Source of the DNA: Helicobacter canis
Lineage (GTDB): Bacteria; Campylobacterota; Campylobacteria; Campylobacterales; Helicobacteraceae
Length of the DNA: 64,000 nucleotides
Direction of reading: 5' to 3'
Assembly (NCBI RefSeq): GCF_008693005.1
Contig: NZ_VXKE01000006.1
Coordinates: forward strand, 62,001 to 126,000
The position numbers and the translations under genes were made by a program. This document shows positions 18,610 to 27,253 of the stretch, piece by piece (the stretch's first letter is position 1; each line of letters opens with the position of its first letter). The notes under the pieces are model-generated. The model had not been told where the DNA came from. It worked only from the letters and a program-made list of their open reading frames with translations, and did no database searches.

Positions 18610-19614
18610 ATGTGGATTTTGCTGTATTTTCTTGTGTTGTTACTCTCCTTTTTGGTGCTACAAGGGGTGATCCTTATTAGCAAGAAATATCAGCTTTTTG
18701 TGGATTCTAGTAGCTCATCTAAGCCCCAGAGGTTTCACTATCGCCCCACTTCGCGAGCTGGAGGGCTTGGGGTGCTAGTAGGGGTGCTAGTAGGGTTTGT
18801 GGTATTTGGGCTGCTTTCTAGTGCGTGGGTGTATTTCATCGTGGCTTGTTTGGTGATATTTGCTAGTGGATTTGCAGAAGATATGGGTATATCACTTAGC
18901 CCCAAGCTTCGCCTACTTATCCAATGCTTTGGTGCGAGTCTAGCGTGTGTAGTTATGGAAAATGCGTGGCTTAGGGATTTGGGGCTTGGGTTTGAGTTTA
19001 TCTATGTGCTGGGTGTGGCATTTGGGGTGTTTGCAGTGGTTGGCGTGTGTAATGCTATGAATATTATTGATGGCTTTAATGGCTTAAGTGGTGGAATTGC
19101 TGCGTGTGTATGCGTATCAATCATCGTTGTGGCAGGACAGGTAGATATGCTCCCTATCGCCGTAGCGTGCGCGATTTTGCTTAGTGCGGTTCTGGGATTT
19201 TTGGTGCTAAATTTTCCTAAAGGTAAGATATTTTTAGGCGATGGTGGAGCGTATTTGATAGGATTTTTCTTAGCAATGATGCTGGTGCTACTTACCCAAG
19301 AGCCCACTTCTATCGTTAGCCCTTGGTATGGGTTTTGCGTGATGATTTATCCAGTTTGGGAAGTCTTATTTTCAATACTAAGAAAAAAGCTTGCTGGGAA
19401 ATCGCCTATGCAGCCAGATTCTAAACACTTCCATATGCTCCTTTTTAAAAAGCTTGGCAACAATCCTTTAACTTCTTTCATACTTATTTGTGCTAATGCA
19501 CCCTTTATTATCCTAGCGACATTCTTTTATGCCAATACCTTTGCCCTTATGCTTACTTGCGTGGTGTTTATCATCGCCTATATTCTCTCCTATCGCCTGC
19601 TTTGTGCAAAATAA
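18610..19614 (+). CDS. wecA: Undecaprenyl-phosphate N-acetylhexosamine-1-phosphate transferase (WecA-like)
   Basis: Polytopic inner-membrane enzyme of the MraY/WecA family that starts O-antigen or glycan synthesis by transferring an amino-sugar phosphate from UDP-sugar to undecaprenyl phosphate. It has about ten to eleven membrane segments and the family motifs PTSRAGGLGV, FAEDMGI (catalytic Asp region), NIIDGFNGLSGG, LGDGGAYLIGF, and the C-terminal loop PDSKHFHMLLFKK. The ATG at 18610 gives 334 residues and starts just before the first membrane helix; AAGG lies ten bases upstream. A GTG at 18577 is possible but has no ribosome site. Its final 85 codons are duplicated in inverted orientation 870 bases away. 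Confidence 0.88.
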   Translation: MWILLYFLVLLLSFLVLQGVILISKKYQLFVDSSSSSKPQRFHYRPTSRAGGLGVLVGVLVGFVVFGLLSSAWVYFIVACLVIFASGFAEDMGISLSPKLRLLIQCFGASLACVVMENAWLRDLGLGFEFIYVLGVAFGVFAVVGVCNAMNIIDGFNGLSGGIAACVCVSIIVVAGQVDMLPIAVACAILLSAVLGFLVLNFPKGKIFLGDGGAYLIGFFLAMMLVLLTQEPTSIVSPWYGFCVMIYPVWEVLFSILRKKLAGKSPMQPDSKHFHMLLFKKLGNNPLTSFILICANAPFIILATFFYANTFALMLTCVVFIIAYILSYRLLCAK

Positions 19615-19634
19615 TCCACACAAATAAAATATGC

Positions 19635-19640
19635 TACAAT
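19635..19640 (+). promoter_or_regulatory. -10 box of the maf gene
   Basis: TACAAT preceded by ATGC, 35 bases upstream of the ATG at 19675. It overlaps a possible upstream ATG at 19639, which argues for the later start. Confidence 0.5.
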
Positions 19641-19674
19641 GCCCGCTACAACACCCACTTATATAAGGCTCTCT

Positions 19675-21660
19675 ATGCTACTCTCTCTCCTAAAAGCAGA
19701 TGATACCAAAGCCCTAGAGCAGGAGATTTCTAAGCGATTTGTGCGAAATATGGAGTATTTCCACAAGACTTCTCCAGAGCTTTTTGACGCGCTGAAAAAC
19801 GACCCCACTGACTATAATCTCATCATCAACACACAAGGCATAAATATCCTAAATCTCTCAAACAACGAGCTTATCTACCCTGTGGAAAATGGCTTTTCAC
19901 AAATGGTAGCAATCAACGAAGATCTAAGTCTATCACCCTTGAAAAATGATAAATGGCATATCCACTCAAATGGAATCTACCTTGACAAAATGGACACCCA
20001 AAAGCTCCCCATCACTGCTGAAGTGTGTAATGGCTTTATCGACTTGCTTTTTACCCACAATGGCGTGAAAGAATACTTTTTAAGCAAGGATTTCTTGCCA
20101 TCTACCAGTATTTTTGGGCTACTTGGGGGAATGTTTTTAGAGTTTTTACGCGAGCGGGGGGTGTTTTTCCACTCGCTGCTAATTTTTGAAGAAAATCTCG
20201 ATATGTTTCGCATTAGCTGCTATTTTGTGGATTACCCTAAGCTTTTTGAGAGTGTGAGCGATGGGGCGTGCTATTTGTTTGTCAAAGACTTGGTCAATCG
20301 CTTCTTTATCCGCAATTTTTTTGCTAGGCAGAAAATTACTAATAATTTCTTGCGCTTAGAGCTTAATCTCTATGAGAGTCCCAAAATGGATTCTGCTATG
20401 CAGATTGTCAATGAAGAGTATTTAAGCAATGCGCGCGGGTGGGGGAGCTTTGAAGATGAAATGATAGGCATACAAAACACCCTAGAAAATCTCCCAAGCA
20501 AGAAAAACCGCAATGCCTTTCTCCACAACCCTAAGCGCGTAGATATGCCCATTTGCGTGGTGGGCAATGGCGCGAGCTTAGATTCTAGCTTAGAATTTAT
20601 CAAGGCAAATCAAGCAAATATGATCATCTTTAGCTGTGGGACAGCGATCGCCCCACTAAAGCGCGCGGGCATTGAGCCAGACTTCCAAATAGAAATAGAG
20701 CGCATAGACTATCTAGCAGAGTATTTGCGCCCAGTGCTTGGCAAGACACCTTTGCTCTGTGGAAATATGATAAATCCCAGCGCGCTAAACTTGGCAAATG
20801 AATGCTATGTATTTATGCGCGGAGGCAGTGCTAGTGGCTATATGTTTAAAAGCCCTTATATAATGGAGTTTTGCGCGCCATTTGTGGGGAATGCCGGCTT
20901 CGCGCTTGCCTGCCAGCTAGGGAGTGAGGTGCTAATGTGTGGGCTTGATTGCGGCTACATTTTAGGCTTTAGCAAGCACGCTAAAGATTCTGCTTATGGC
21001 AAAGAAGAGTCCTTTAGCCTAGAGAATCTCCCCAAAGGCGCGATCCCTGTGCGCCCAAACTTTGACCACGAAAATCAAGCAATGCTAGAATCTATGCCAG
21101 AAAATTATGCAGTTTATGGTGATTCTATCTTTTTACTCTCTGCTCAAATGCTCTCCCAAGCCATTAAAACCTACAAGCCAAAGACTATCTTAAACCTAGG
21201 TATGGGTGCATATATCGATGGTGCGCGCCCCACACACCCTAGCGAGTTTGCCCTGCAGAAAAGCAAAAAGTCCAAATACATAAAACTCATCAAAAGCTAC
21301 TTTACACAAGACTTACACGCTGTGTTTAGCGACTGCCGCGGGGATTTCTACCTCCAAGAGATAGAAGACTACAAGCAGCAGCTCTCCTCTATGCTTACAC
21401 ACACTATTAGCAGCAAGCAAGAGCTCTTTATCTGGGTGGATCAAGTCTTTAGCATTTGTGCGAAAAAGAGTGCCAGCTCGCCGTATGTGGGGATTCTCTT
21501 TGAGGGCACAATCGCCCACATCTGCCAGAATCTAATGATCGCCTCCCTACATCTCCCAAGCAACAATATCCAAGCATTCTTCAATGATGCTCGCACGCTT
21601 ATTGCAAGCGCGCTAGATAAGATGCTCTTGCGCTACAAAATGCTTATATCACGCTACTAG
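19675..21660 (+). CDS. Motility accessory factor (Maf/DUF115) flagellin glycosyltransferase
   Basis: A 661-residue soluble protein of the Maf family (DUF115, MptE-like). Maf proteins are thought to attach nonulosonic acids such as pseudaminic acid to flagellin, which is needed for filament assembly in Helicobacter and Campylobacter. The core signature is VDMPICVVGNGASLD followed by IIFSCGTAIAPLKRAGIEPD (about 300-345); later come MCGLDCGYI and DSIFLLSAQML. H. pylori has one such gene (HP0114 in my memory). The start at 19675 is supported by ATAAGG nine bases upstream. The gene sits beside wecA and efp, not in a flagellin locus. The sugar specificity cannot be read from the sequence. Confidence 0.87.
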   Translation: MLLSLLKADDTKALEQEISKRFVRNMEYFHKTSPELFDALKNDPTDYNLIINTQGINILNLSNNELIYPVENGFSQMVAINEDLSLSPLKNDKWHIHSNGIYLDKMDTQKLPITAEVCNGFIDLLFTHNGVKEYFLSKDFLPSTSIFGLLGGMFLEFLRERGVFFHSLLIFEENLDMFRISCYFVDYPKLFESVSDGACYLFVKDLVNRFFIRNFFARQKITNNFLRLELNLYESPKMDSAMQIVNEEYLSNARGWGSFEDEMIGIQNTLENLPSKKNRNAFLHNPKRVDMPICVVGNGASLDSSLEFIKANQANMIIFSCGTAIAPLKRAGIEPDFQIEIERIDYLAEYLRPVLGKTPLLCGNMINPSALNLANECYVFMRGGSASGYMFKSPYIMEFCAPFVGNAGFALACQLGSEVLMCGLDCGYILGFSKHAKDSAYGKEESFSLENLPKGAIPVRPNFDHENQAMLESMPENYAVYGDSIFLLSAQMLSQAIKTYKPKTILNLGMGAYIDGARPTHPSEFALQKSKKSKYIKLIKSYFTQDLHAVFSDCRGDFYLQEIEDYKQQLSSMLTHTISSKQELFIWVDQVFSICAKKSASSPYVGILFEGTIAHICQNLMIASLHLPSNNIQAFFNDARTLIASALDKMLLRYKMLISRY

Positions 21661-21682
21661 ATTCTAGGCTTGGTAGAATCTA
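21658..21682 (+). terminator. Hairpin built from an inverted pair of the TAGATTCTA motif
   Basis: TAGATTCTA (its first three bases are the maf stop codon), loop GGCTTGG, then TAGAATCTA form a nine-base-pair stem directly at the gene end. No T-run follows. The paired-motif layout recalls uptake-sequence terminators of Neisseria and Haemophilus. Confidence 0.55.
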
Positions 21683-21734
21683 CTTAGCTCTATGCTAGTT
21701 TGCCAAGCAAAGCCAGCTTTATACCCAAATCTGC

Positions 21735-21740
21735 TATAAT
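21735..21740 (+). promoter_or_regulatory. -10 box of efp
   Basis: TATAAT preceded by TGC (extended -10), 38 bases upstream of the efp start. Confidence 0.65.
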
Positions 21741-21777
21741 GCGCACTTCCATTAGAATCTAAAGCAAAGGACACACA

Positions 21778-22341
21778 ATGGCAATTAGTATGAGCGAGCT
21801 TAAAAAGGGCTTGAAAATCGAAATCGATGGGATTCCATATAGAATCGTAGAATACCAACATGTAAAGCCGGGTAAAGGTGCGGCATTTGTGCGCGCGAAA
21901 ATCAAGTCGTTTTTAGATGGCAAAGTGATTGAAAAGACTTTCCACGCTGGCGATAAATGCGAAGAACCAAATATCGTAGAAAAGCCTATGCAGTATCTCT
22001 ACTATGATGGGGAATACTATCAGTTTATGGATACGGAGTCTTATGAGCAAATCGCGCTTAATGACGATCAAGTAGGCGATGCCAAAAAGTGGCTACTAGA
22101 TGGCTCTAGCGTGCAGGTGCTACTGCATAATAATAAAGCGATTTCTGTGAGTGTGGCGCAAATTGTCGAGCTAAAAATTATCGAAACCCCTCCAAACTTC
22201 AAGGGCGATACTTCTTCTGCTGGCAAAAAGCCTGCGACTTTAGAGACAGGCGCAGTGGTGCAAATCCCCTTCCATATCTTAGAGGGCGAGAGCATACGTG
22301 TCAATACCGAAACAGGCGAGTATGTCGAAAAGGTGAAATAA
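21778..22341 (+). CDS. efp: Translation elongation factor P
   Basis: Binds ribosomes stalled at polyproline stretches and restores peptide-bond formation. The 187 residues cover the three OB-like domains. The tip loop [13 protein letters not shown] carries lysine 33, equivalent to the modified Lys34 of E. coli EF-P. The C-terminal [18 protein letters not shown] is the family end signature. AAAGGA lies seven bases upstream of the ATG. The gene is a single unit with its own promoter and a hairpin after its stop. Confidence 0.97.
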   Translation: MAISMSELKKGLKIEIDGIPYRIVEYQHVKPGKGAAFVRAKIKSFLDGKVIEKTFHAGDKCEEPNIVEKPMQYLYYDGEYYQFMDTESYEQIALNDDQVGDAKKWLLDGSSVQVLLHNNKAISVSVAQIVELKIIETPPNFKGDTSSAGKKPATLETGAVVQIPFHILEGESIRVNTETGEYVEKVK

Positions 22342-22347
22342 CTCCCA

Positions 22348-22368
22348 TAGCCCTAGAATCTAGGGCTA
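22348..22368. terminator. Hairpin between convergent efp and pabA
   Basis: TAGCCCTAGA and TCTAGGGCTA are perfect reverse complements around a single A, so the stem would be about eight to nine pairs with AATC-type bases in the loop. The centre is again the AGAATCT motif. No clear T-run. Confidence 0.5.
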
Positions 22369-22381
22369 CTTCTGCTAGCAA

Positions 22382-22957
22382 TCACAAAGCCTTTAACTGC
22401 ATAAAGTTTTTTAATAGCTGCTTCCCGCATTGACTCAAAATCGCTTCTGGGTGGAACTGAATCCCATAAATAGGGAGCTTCTTATGCGCGATAGCCATAA
22501 TCACTCCCCTTTTGTCATAGGCTATGACTTTGCAATTTTTAGGGCACTGGCTGACAAAAAGCGAGTGATACAAGCAGATTTTAGGACGCTTTTTAAGCTT
22601 GGTGAAAATAGGGGATTTGACATAGTGTAGGGTTTGGATTTTGGCATGGGTGGGGGTGGGGAGCTTAGAGACTTCCCCGCCAAAGGCATAGGCGATACAC
22701 TGATGTCCTAGGCAAATGCCAAGAATCGGCTTGCGCTTTTTAAAATACCTAATCGCCTCCACACTAAAGCGAGCTTCTTTAGGAGAGTTTGGACCCGGAG
22801 AAATCACTAGATGAGAAAAGCGCAAAGCTAGCAAATCACTAGCATGCGTAAAAGCATCACTTTGGACAACCTCACAAGCATAGCCAAGCTCCCTAAAATA
22901 CAGCGCGATCGTGTAAGTGAAAGAATCATAGTTATCAATGATTAGCACGCGCTTCAT
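22382..22957 (-). CDS. pabA: Glutamine amidotransferase subunit of aminodeoxychorismate/anthranilate synthase
   Basis: Supplies ammonia from glutamine to the chorismate-aminating subunit. A class I glutaminase is visible: IDNYDSFTYT at the N-terminus, nucleophile cysteine in GICLGHQCIAYAFGG (about residue 80), and the His-Glu pair in YGIQFHPEAIL near the C-terminus. The chosen start (ATG at 22955-22957, 191 residues) overlaps the stop of the pabB-pabC fusion as ATGA and has AAGGTGG upstream, so the two subunits are co-translated. Because its partner makes p-aminobenzoate, PabA is the likelier name; it may also serve TrpE elsewhere. Confidence 0.9.
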   Translation of the reverse strand: MKRVLIIDNYDSFTYTIALYFRELGYACEVVQSDAFTHASDLLALRFSHLVISPGPNSPKEARFSVEAIRYFKKRKPILGICLGHQCIAYAFGGEVSKLPTPTHAKIQTLHYVKSPIFTKLKKRPKICLYHSLFVSQCPKNCKVIAYDKRGVIMAIAHKKLPIYGIQFHPEAILSQCGKQLLKNFMQLKAL

Positions 22958-24666
22958 AGCTCCACCTTCTTCGCCCCTCGCACAGAGTTGATACAATAAA
23001 TCGCGCTAGCATTTTCTAAATCCTTAGCATAGAGCACGCGCTCTTGTATCGCACCCTTTTGGAGCAGAAACTGCCGATACACGCCATTTAGCAGCCCGCT
23101 ACTAAGGGCTGGTGTGTAGAATCTAGCACCTTGTCGCACGACAATATTGCTTCTACTGCCCTCGCACAGCTCGCCCCTCTCATTGAAAAACGCCACATCA
23201 TAGCAGTGATTCTCTCTCCACAAGTGGCTTTGTGCGTCATAAACCGCGCGCAAGGAGCTTTTATGATAGAGTGAGTCGCTTGCACTTTGGAGCGTGGCTG
23301 GGCTAAGGAGCAAGCGAGTGCTTGTAGAGTCTTGCAAAGGAGTGGCTTTAGATTCTAGTGTGCCATCTTTATGCAGCACTAGGCGTAAAATTTGCTTAGG
23401 CGATGACTTTTGAGCACTTAAATCCCCAAATAGCTCCCTATCAATGCTTAAAAAATCATTACTACAAGTAGATTCTAGCCCATTAAACTTACGCGCAAAC
23501 GCACCAATGCGCCCGCTCTCAAAGCCAAGCTTCCTAGCAGAATCTAGCAGCCTTTGTAGATGATACTTAAACAGCACAATACTTTTGCCTTGCAGTAGCA
23601 TTGTCTCAAACAAGCAGCACTCTCTAGCGCGCACAATCTGCGTCTTTAGCCCAAGCTCTTGCCACTCCTCTTGCGCGCTAGACTCCCAGACAATACCGCT
23701 GCCCACCCCATAGCAGCAGCTCTCCCCGCTCTTATGCAAAGTGCGTATAGCTACGCTAAAGCTCGCGCGCTCCTTATGCACCACGCCGATACTCCCGCAG
23801 TAAATCCCCCTATCACGCTTCTCAAGGCTCTCTATAAGCTTCATTGTCTCCTGCTTTGGTGCGCCGGTGATTGAGCCACAAGGAAAGAGTGCGGCAAAAA
23901 TATCATAGAATCTAACGCGCCTTTTTAGCGTAGCTTGAATAGTCGAGGTCATTTGATAGAGCGTGGGGTAGGACTCTATGCTAAAAAGCTTTACACGCAG
24001 GCTTTTTGGCTTACTAATCCTTGCTAGATCATTGCGGAGCAAATCCACAATCATTAGATTTTCGCTTTTGTTTTTCCCATCTTTAGCGAGCTTGCGCTTA
24101 TTGCCCTTACCTTTTGGCATTGTGCCTTTCATAGGCTTTGTAGTAATGCGCCTGCCCTTTAGAGAGAAAAACAGCTCCGGAGAGAGCGAGATAATCGCGC
24201 CATTTTCTTCTGGGATAAAGGCTTTATACGCCGTATCCTGCCTAGCGCAAAGCAAGTGAAAGAGCTCGCTAGAATCTAGCTTTGTGCTAAAGACTAGCTC
24301 TTGGGTGAGATTTGTCTCATAGCTTCTCCCACAGGCAATTGCCTCTTTGACCAAGGCAAAATCGCGCATATAGCGCGCTTCATCAAGGGGGCGCAGCACA
24401 CTTGGAGCAAATCGCTCTTGGGATACAAGCTCTCTAGCAAAGCGTCTCCTGCGCCTAAAGCCATAAAACACGCAATAAGGCTTCACACTCTCATAGCTCC
24501 AATCGCGCAAATACCGATAGAACTCATACTCCACATAGCCGACAAAAAACAGCGTGTGCTTGTTAGATTCTACATAGGAAAAAAGCTCTTTGCTCTGCTT
24601 TTGACTATATGCCTTTAGCGTTATGGCGCAATCATAGTAACACCACTTGCCAACAACGCACTCCAT
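22954..24666 (-). CDS. pabB: Fused aminodeoxychorismate synthase component I and aminodeoxychorismate lyase
   Basis: Makes p-aminobenzoate for folate: the first part aminates chorismate, the second removes pyruvate. Residues 1 to about 330 are PabB (ISLSPELFFSLKG, KPMKGTMPKG, IVDLLRNDLARI, PCGSITGAPKQETMKLIE). Residues about 350-570 are a PabC-type PLP domain (FETMLLQG, ELCEGSRSNIVV, TPALSSGLLNGVYRQFLL). The fusion is known in H. pylori (HP0293). A Ser/Lys-rich interdomain region includes several TAGATTCT-encoded DS motifs. It follows a DUF2393 gene with only three bases between and ends overlapping pabA. Confidence 0.93.
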   Translation of the reverse strand: MECVVGKWCYYDCAITLKAYSQKQSKELFSYVESNKHTLFFVGYVEYEFYRYLRDWSYESVKPYCVFYGFRRRRRFARELVSQERFAPSVLRPLDEARYMRDFALVKEAIACGRSYETNLTQELVFSTKLDSSELFHLLCARQDTAYKAFIPEENGAIISLSPELFFSLKGRRITTKPMKGTMPKGKGNKRKLAKDGKNKSENLMIVDLLRNDLARISKPKSLRVKLFSIESYPTLYQMTSTIQATLKRRVRFYDIFAALFPCGSITGAPKQETMKLIESLEKRDRGIYCGSIGVVHKERASFSVAIRTLHKSGESCCYGVGSGIVWESSAQEEWQELGLKTQIVRARECCLFETMLLQGKSIVLFKYHLQRLLDSARKLGFESGRIGAFARKFNGLESTCSNDFLSIDRELFGDLSAQKSSPKQILRLVLHKDGTLESKATPLQDSTSTRLLLSPATLQSASDSLYHKSSLRAVYDAQSHLWRENHCYDVAFFNERGELCEGSRSNIVVRQGARFYTPALSSGLLNGVYRQFLLQKGAIQERVLYAKDLENASAIYCINSVRGAKKVEL

Positions 24667-24669
24667 AGC

Positions 24670-25212
24670 TTAGTGGCAGTCAATCATCGCACTATAATTC
24701 TTGCCAGCATACCCATCGACAATCCCACTCCAGCGCGCGCTTTCTTTGGGCTTGATTTGACGATTTAGCACTTGTGTGTAAGCACTAAGGGGCAAAAGCT
24801 TATCCTGCAAGGTGATAAGCAAGCTTTGCTTAGGATTATCGCGCAGAGGCGTGATGGTCAGCATACACTCTTTGATGGTTAGCTTCTTGCTAAGATTGCG
24901 AATCGTTAGGTCAAAGTTAAACCCACTTGTATAAACAAAGGGCGCGAAATGCGTGTAGCTCACTTTAATAGGGTAGAGAAAATTGCGCATAATATACGCC
25001 ACCCCAAAGGGAGCAAGCACCAAAATGCACGCCTCTAGGCAAAAGCACAGCGCAAAAATCAAGCGATACCGCCAAAAAATCAGTGAAAAGAAAAACACCA
25101 GCACAAATACTAAGAAAAACAGCCCAAATACCGCTATTTCCGGTGTTTTGATATGCATAGATGCACTTGCTATCAATGCCTTAAGCCCGAGAAAATTCTG
25201 CGCAAAATCCAT
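24670..25212 (-). CDS. DUF2393-family membrane protein
   Basis: A 180-residue protein with two membrane segments near the N-terminus (about 27-49 and 53-76), followed by a soluble domain of about 100 residues rich in beta structure (TSGFNFDLTIRNLSKK, KECMLTITPLRD). I recognise the layout as DUF2393, a family confined to Campylobacterota with no known function. Its stop is three bases from the pabB start, suggesting co-transcription with the folate genes. AAGGG lies just upstream of the ATG. Confidence 0.75.
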   Translation of the reverse strand: MDFAQNFLGLKALIASASMHIKTPEIAVFGLFFLVFVLVFFFSLIFWRYRLIFALCFCLEACILVLAPFGVAYIMRNFLYPIKVSYTHFAPFVYTSGFNFDLTIRNLSKKLTIKECMLTITPLRDNPKQSLLITLQDKLLPLSAYTQVLNRQIKPKESARWSGIVDGYAGKNYSAMIDCH

Positions 25213-25335
25213 AGCTACCCTTGCTAAACTGCCCGCTCTTGGGCTAGCGTATTATCTCCATAGGGCGCAATCATAGCATTTGCTAAATGCAATATAGCTT
25301 AGAAACGCCACCAAGCCAAACCTAAGTAAGCAAAG

Positions 25336-26121
25336 CTATTGCCCGCGCCGAGCCTTCTCCTCTAGCCCGCTAAGTCCAAGGCGTCTTTGCAGCTCGGCTA
25401 GCACCTGCTCGGGGTGGATATTATAGTAAGCGAGCCCTACAAGGATATGGTAGAGCAAGTCCGCGCACTCATAGACAATCTGCCCAGAATCTTTGTCCTT
25501 TAATGCTAGGAGCACCTCGCCCGCTTCTTCTATGATCTTTTTGCCAAAGCCATTGACACCTTTTGCATAAAGGCTAGCAGTGTAAGAGCTAGATTCTGGC
25601 GCGCTCTTGCGCTCTAAAAGTGTGTGGTAAAGCGTATCCATAATGTCATAGGCTTGAGAGAGATCGCTAGCGTGGGCTTTAGGGCTAGAGTCTAGCGCGT
25701 TAGATTCTAGGGTCTTAGATTCTAGCGCACAAGCTGAATCCATTGAAAAAGTGGATTCTAGCTCTTTGGCACTGCTAGAATCTAGCTTATGAAAAAAGCA
25801 GCTTTTATGCCCTGTGTGGCAGGCAGCCCCCACTTGCGTGATAGAAAATAGCAGCGCGTCATTATCGCAATCTAGCGCGATAGATTCTACCTTTTGTGTG
25901 TGTCCGCTGCGCTCGCCCTTTTTCCAAATGCGATTTTTAGAGCGAGAAAAGTAGTGCATATAGCCACTCTCTAGTGTGAGCTGTAATGCCTGCTTATCCA
26001 TAAAGGCAAGCATTAGCACTTCTTTGGTGCTAGAGTCCTGCACGACAGCAGGGATTAGCGGTGATTTATCCCAATCAAGCTTGTCGGCTAGCTCACCGCT
26101 TGCCGCTATGTAGTCCGCCAT
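25336..26121 (-). CDS. hisIE: Bifunctional phosphoribosyl-AMP cyclohydrolase/phosphoribosyl-ATP pyrophosphatase
   Basis: Catalyses steps two and three of histidine synthesis. The HisI domain is residues about 12-120, with metal-binding DCDNDALL and CHTGHKSCF (GAACHTGHKSC is the signature). The HisE domain is about 170-255, with KKIIEEAGEVLLAL and YECADLLYHILVGL. Between them is an unusual linker of about 45 residues consisting almost entirely of Leu/Met-Glu/Asp-Ser units (KLDSSSAKELES, TLESNALDSS); the DNA is a tandem run of TAGATTCT/TCTAGAATC motifs. H. pylori lacks histidine synthesis, so this gene supports a different Helicobacter. AAGGG precedes the start. Confidence 0.93.
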   Translation of the reverse strand: MADYIAASGELADKLDWDKSPLIPAVVQDSSTKEVLMLAFMDKQALQLTLESGYMHYFSRSKNRIWKKGERSGHTQKVESIALDCDNDALLFSITQVGAACHTGHKSCFFHKLDSSSAKELESTFSMDSACALESKTLESNALDSSPKAHASDLSQAYDIMDTLYHTLLERKSAPESSSYTASLYAKGVNGFGKKIIEEAGEVLLALKDKDSGQIVYECADLLYHILVGLAYYNIHPEQVLAELQRRLGLSGLEEKARRGQ

Positions 26122-26140
26122 ACTTGCCCTTAGATTCTAG

Positions 26141-27235
26141 CTAGTTGCCAGATACTGCAGAGTTTTGCTTAGGATTTTTACTATCTACCCAAATATTTGG
26201 CACAGCCCCACCCGGTAGCAAGAAAATCTGCGTATCTTTGTTTTCTTTCAAGGCTTCATTAAACTTGCCCTGTGTTTCAATCTGGCGTAGCTGAATTAGC
26301 TGGTTATTTAGGCTCTGCCCTACAAGGCGATTAGACTCTGCCACAGCTTTTGCTTCAATAAGCTTGGCATCAGCTACACCTTGGGCTTTAATGCGATTTG
26401 CCCTAGCCTCGCCCTCTTCTTCTTGCTGTCTGCGCTGGGCTTTTTGCCTAGCATTTTGCACTTCTTCGATTTGCTCTCTTACCTTAGGTGGCAGCACGAT
26501 TTCGCGCAGCTCCACAGAGACAAGATTAACCGGGCGGTCTTCATACTGCTCGATTTTCTCCTTAATGCCACTGCTAATGAGCTGGGCGATCTCACCGCGC
26601 TTGCCGGGCAGCTCTTGGGCAGGGTAGTTCCCAATGACACTTAGAGCTACATCGCGGATCGCTGGATAGACGATTTTCTCCTGCCAAGAAAGCCCCCATT
26701 TCTCAATCGTCTTTGGGGCTTTGGTGCTATCTAGGACATATTTGACCGTTAGCTCCACAAGCACTTGCAAGCCATCTCTATCCATTGTGTCAATGGCGTT
26801 GTTGCGGAAGATCCCGCGATTTTTGCCTACCAAAATATCATCAGCCCTTGAGAAGTTCACCTCGCGCACCTTTGTATCTTCAATAATCACGCTTTGCACA
26901 AAGGGGATAAAAAAGTGGATTCCAGCTTCAAGGGGCTTTGGATCATAACGCCCAGTAGTTGCTTTGATCCCCGTCTCCCCAGAATTTACGATGACAAAAG
27001 GACGCGCCATAAAAAAGAGTATCCCAAGCACGATGACTACAATCACTATGGTGATAAGCCTGCTACTAGCCAAGTTTGGCGGGATACTAAAGCCCTGTCC
27101 AAATGGATCGCGCGGCGTGCCTCTATCATCTCTCCTGCCACTATCTTGCTTGCGATTATCCCTGCTCTCATTATCGCTATTTTTAGGTGGGGTTTGGTTT
27201 TTCTTACGCAAATGTTCGTTTAAATCTATTGGCAT
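26141..27235 (-). CDS. SPFH/prohibitin family membrane protein (HflK-like, HP0248 type)
   Basis: A 364-residue membrane-anchored protein. A very charged N-terminus (about 1-50, Arg/Asp/Asn-rich) is followed by one membrane segment (about 58-80) and an SPFH domain (MARPFVIVNSGETGIKATTGRYD, ELTVKYVLDSTKAP, IREVALSVIGNYPAQEL-type). A coiled, Arg/Glu/Ala-rich helix (about 265-310) follows. Family members form large rings that modulate FtsH or organise membrane domains; HP0248 is the H. pylori equivalent in my memory. It lies between hisIE and ilvE on the same strand; AAAGGA precedes the start. Confidence 0.88.
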   Translation of the reverse strand: MPIDLNEHLRKKNQTPPKNSDNESRDNRKQDSGRRDDRGTPRDPFGQGFSIPPNLASSRLITIVIVVIVLGILFFMARPFVIVNSGETGIKATTGRYDPKPLEAGIHFFIPFVQSVIIEDTKVREVNFSRADDILVGKNRGIFRNNAIDTMDRDGLQVLVELTVKYVLDSTKAPKTIEKWGLSWQEKIVYPAIRDVALSVIGNYPAQELPGKRGEIAQLISSGIKEKIEQYEDRPVNLVSVELREIVLPPKVREQIEEVQNARQKAQRRQQEEEGEARANRIKAQGVADAKLIEAKAVAESNRLVGQSLNNQLIQLRQIETQGKFNEALKENKDTQIFLLPGGAVPNIWVDSKNPKQNSAVSGN

Positions 27236-27253
27236 AGCAATCCTTTCATCTCG

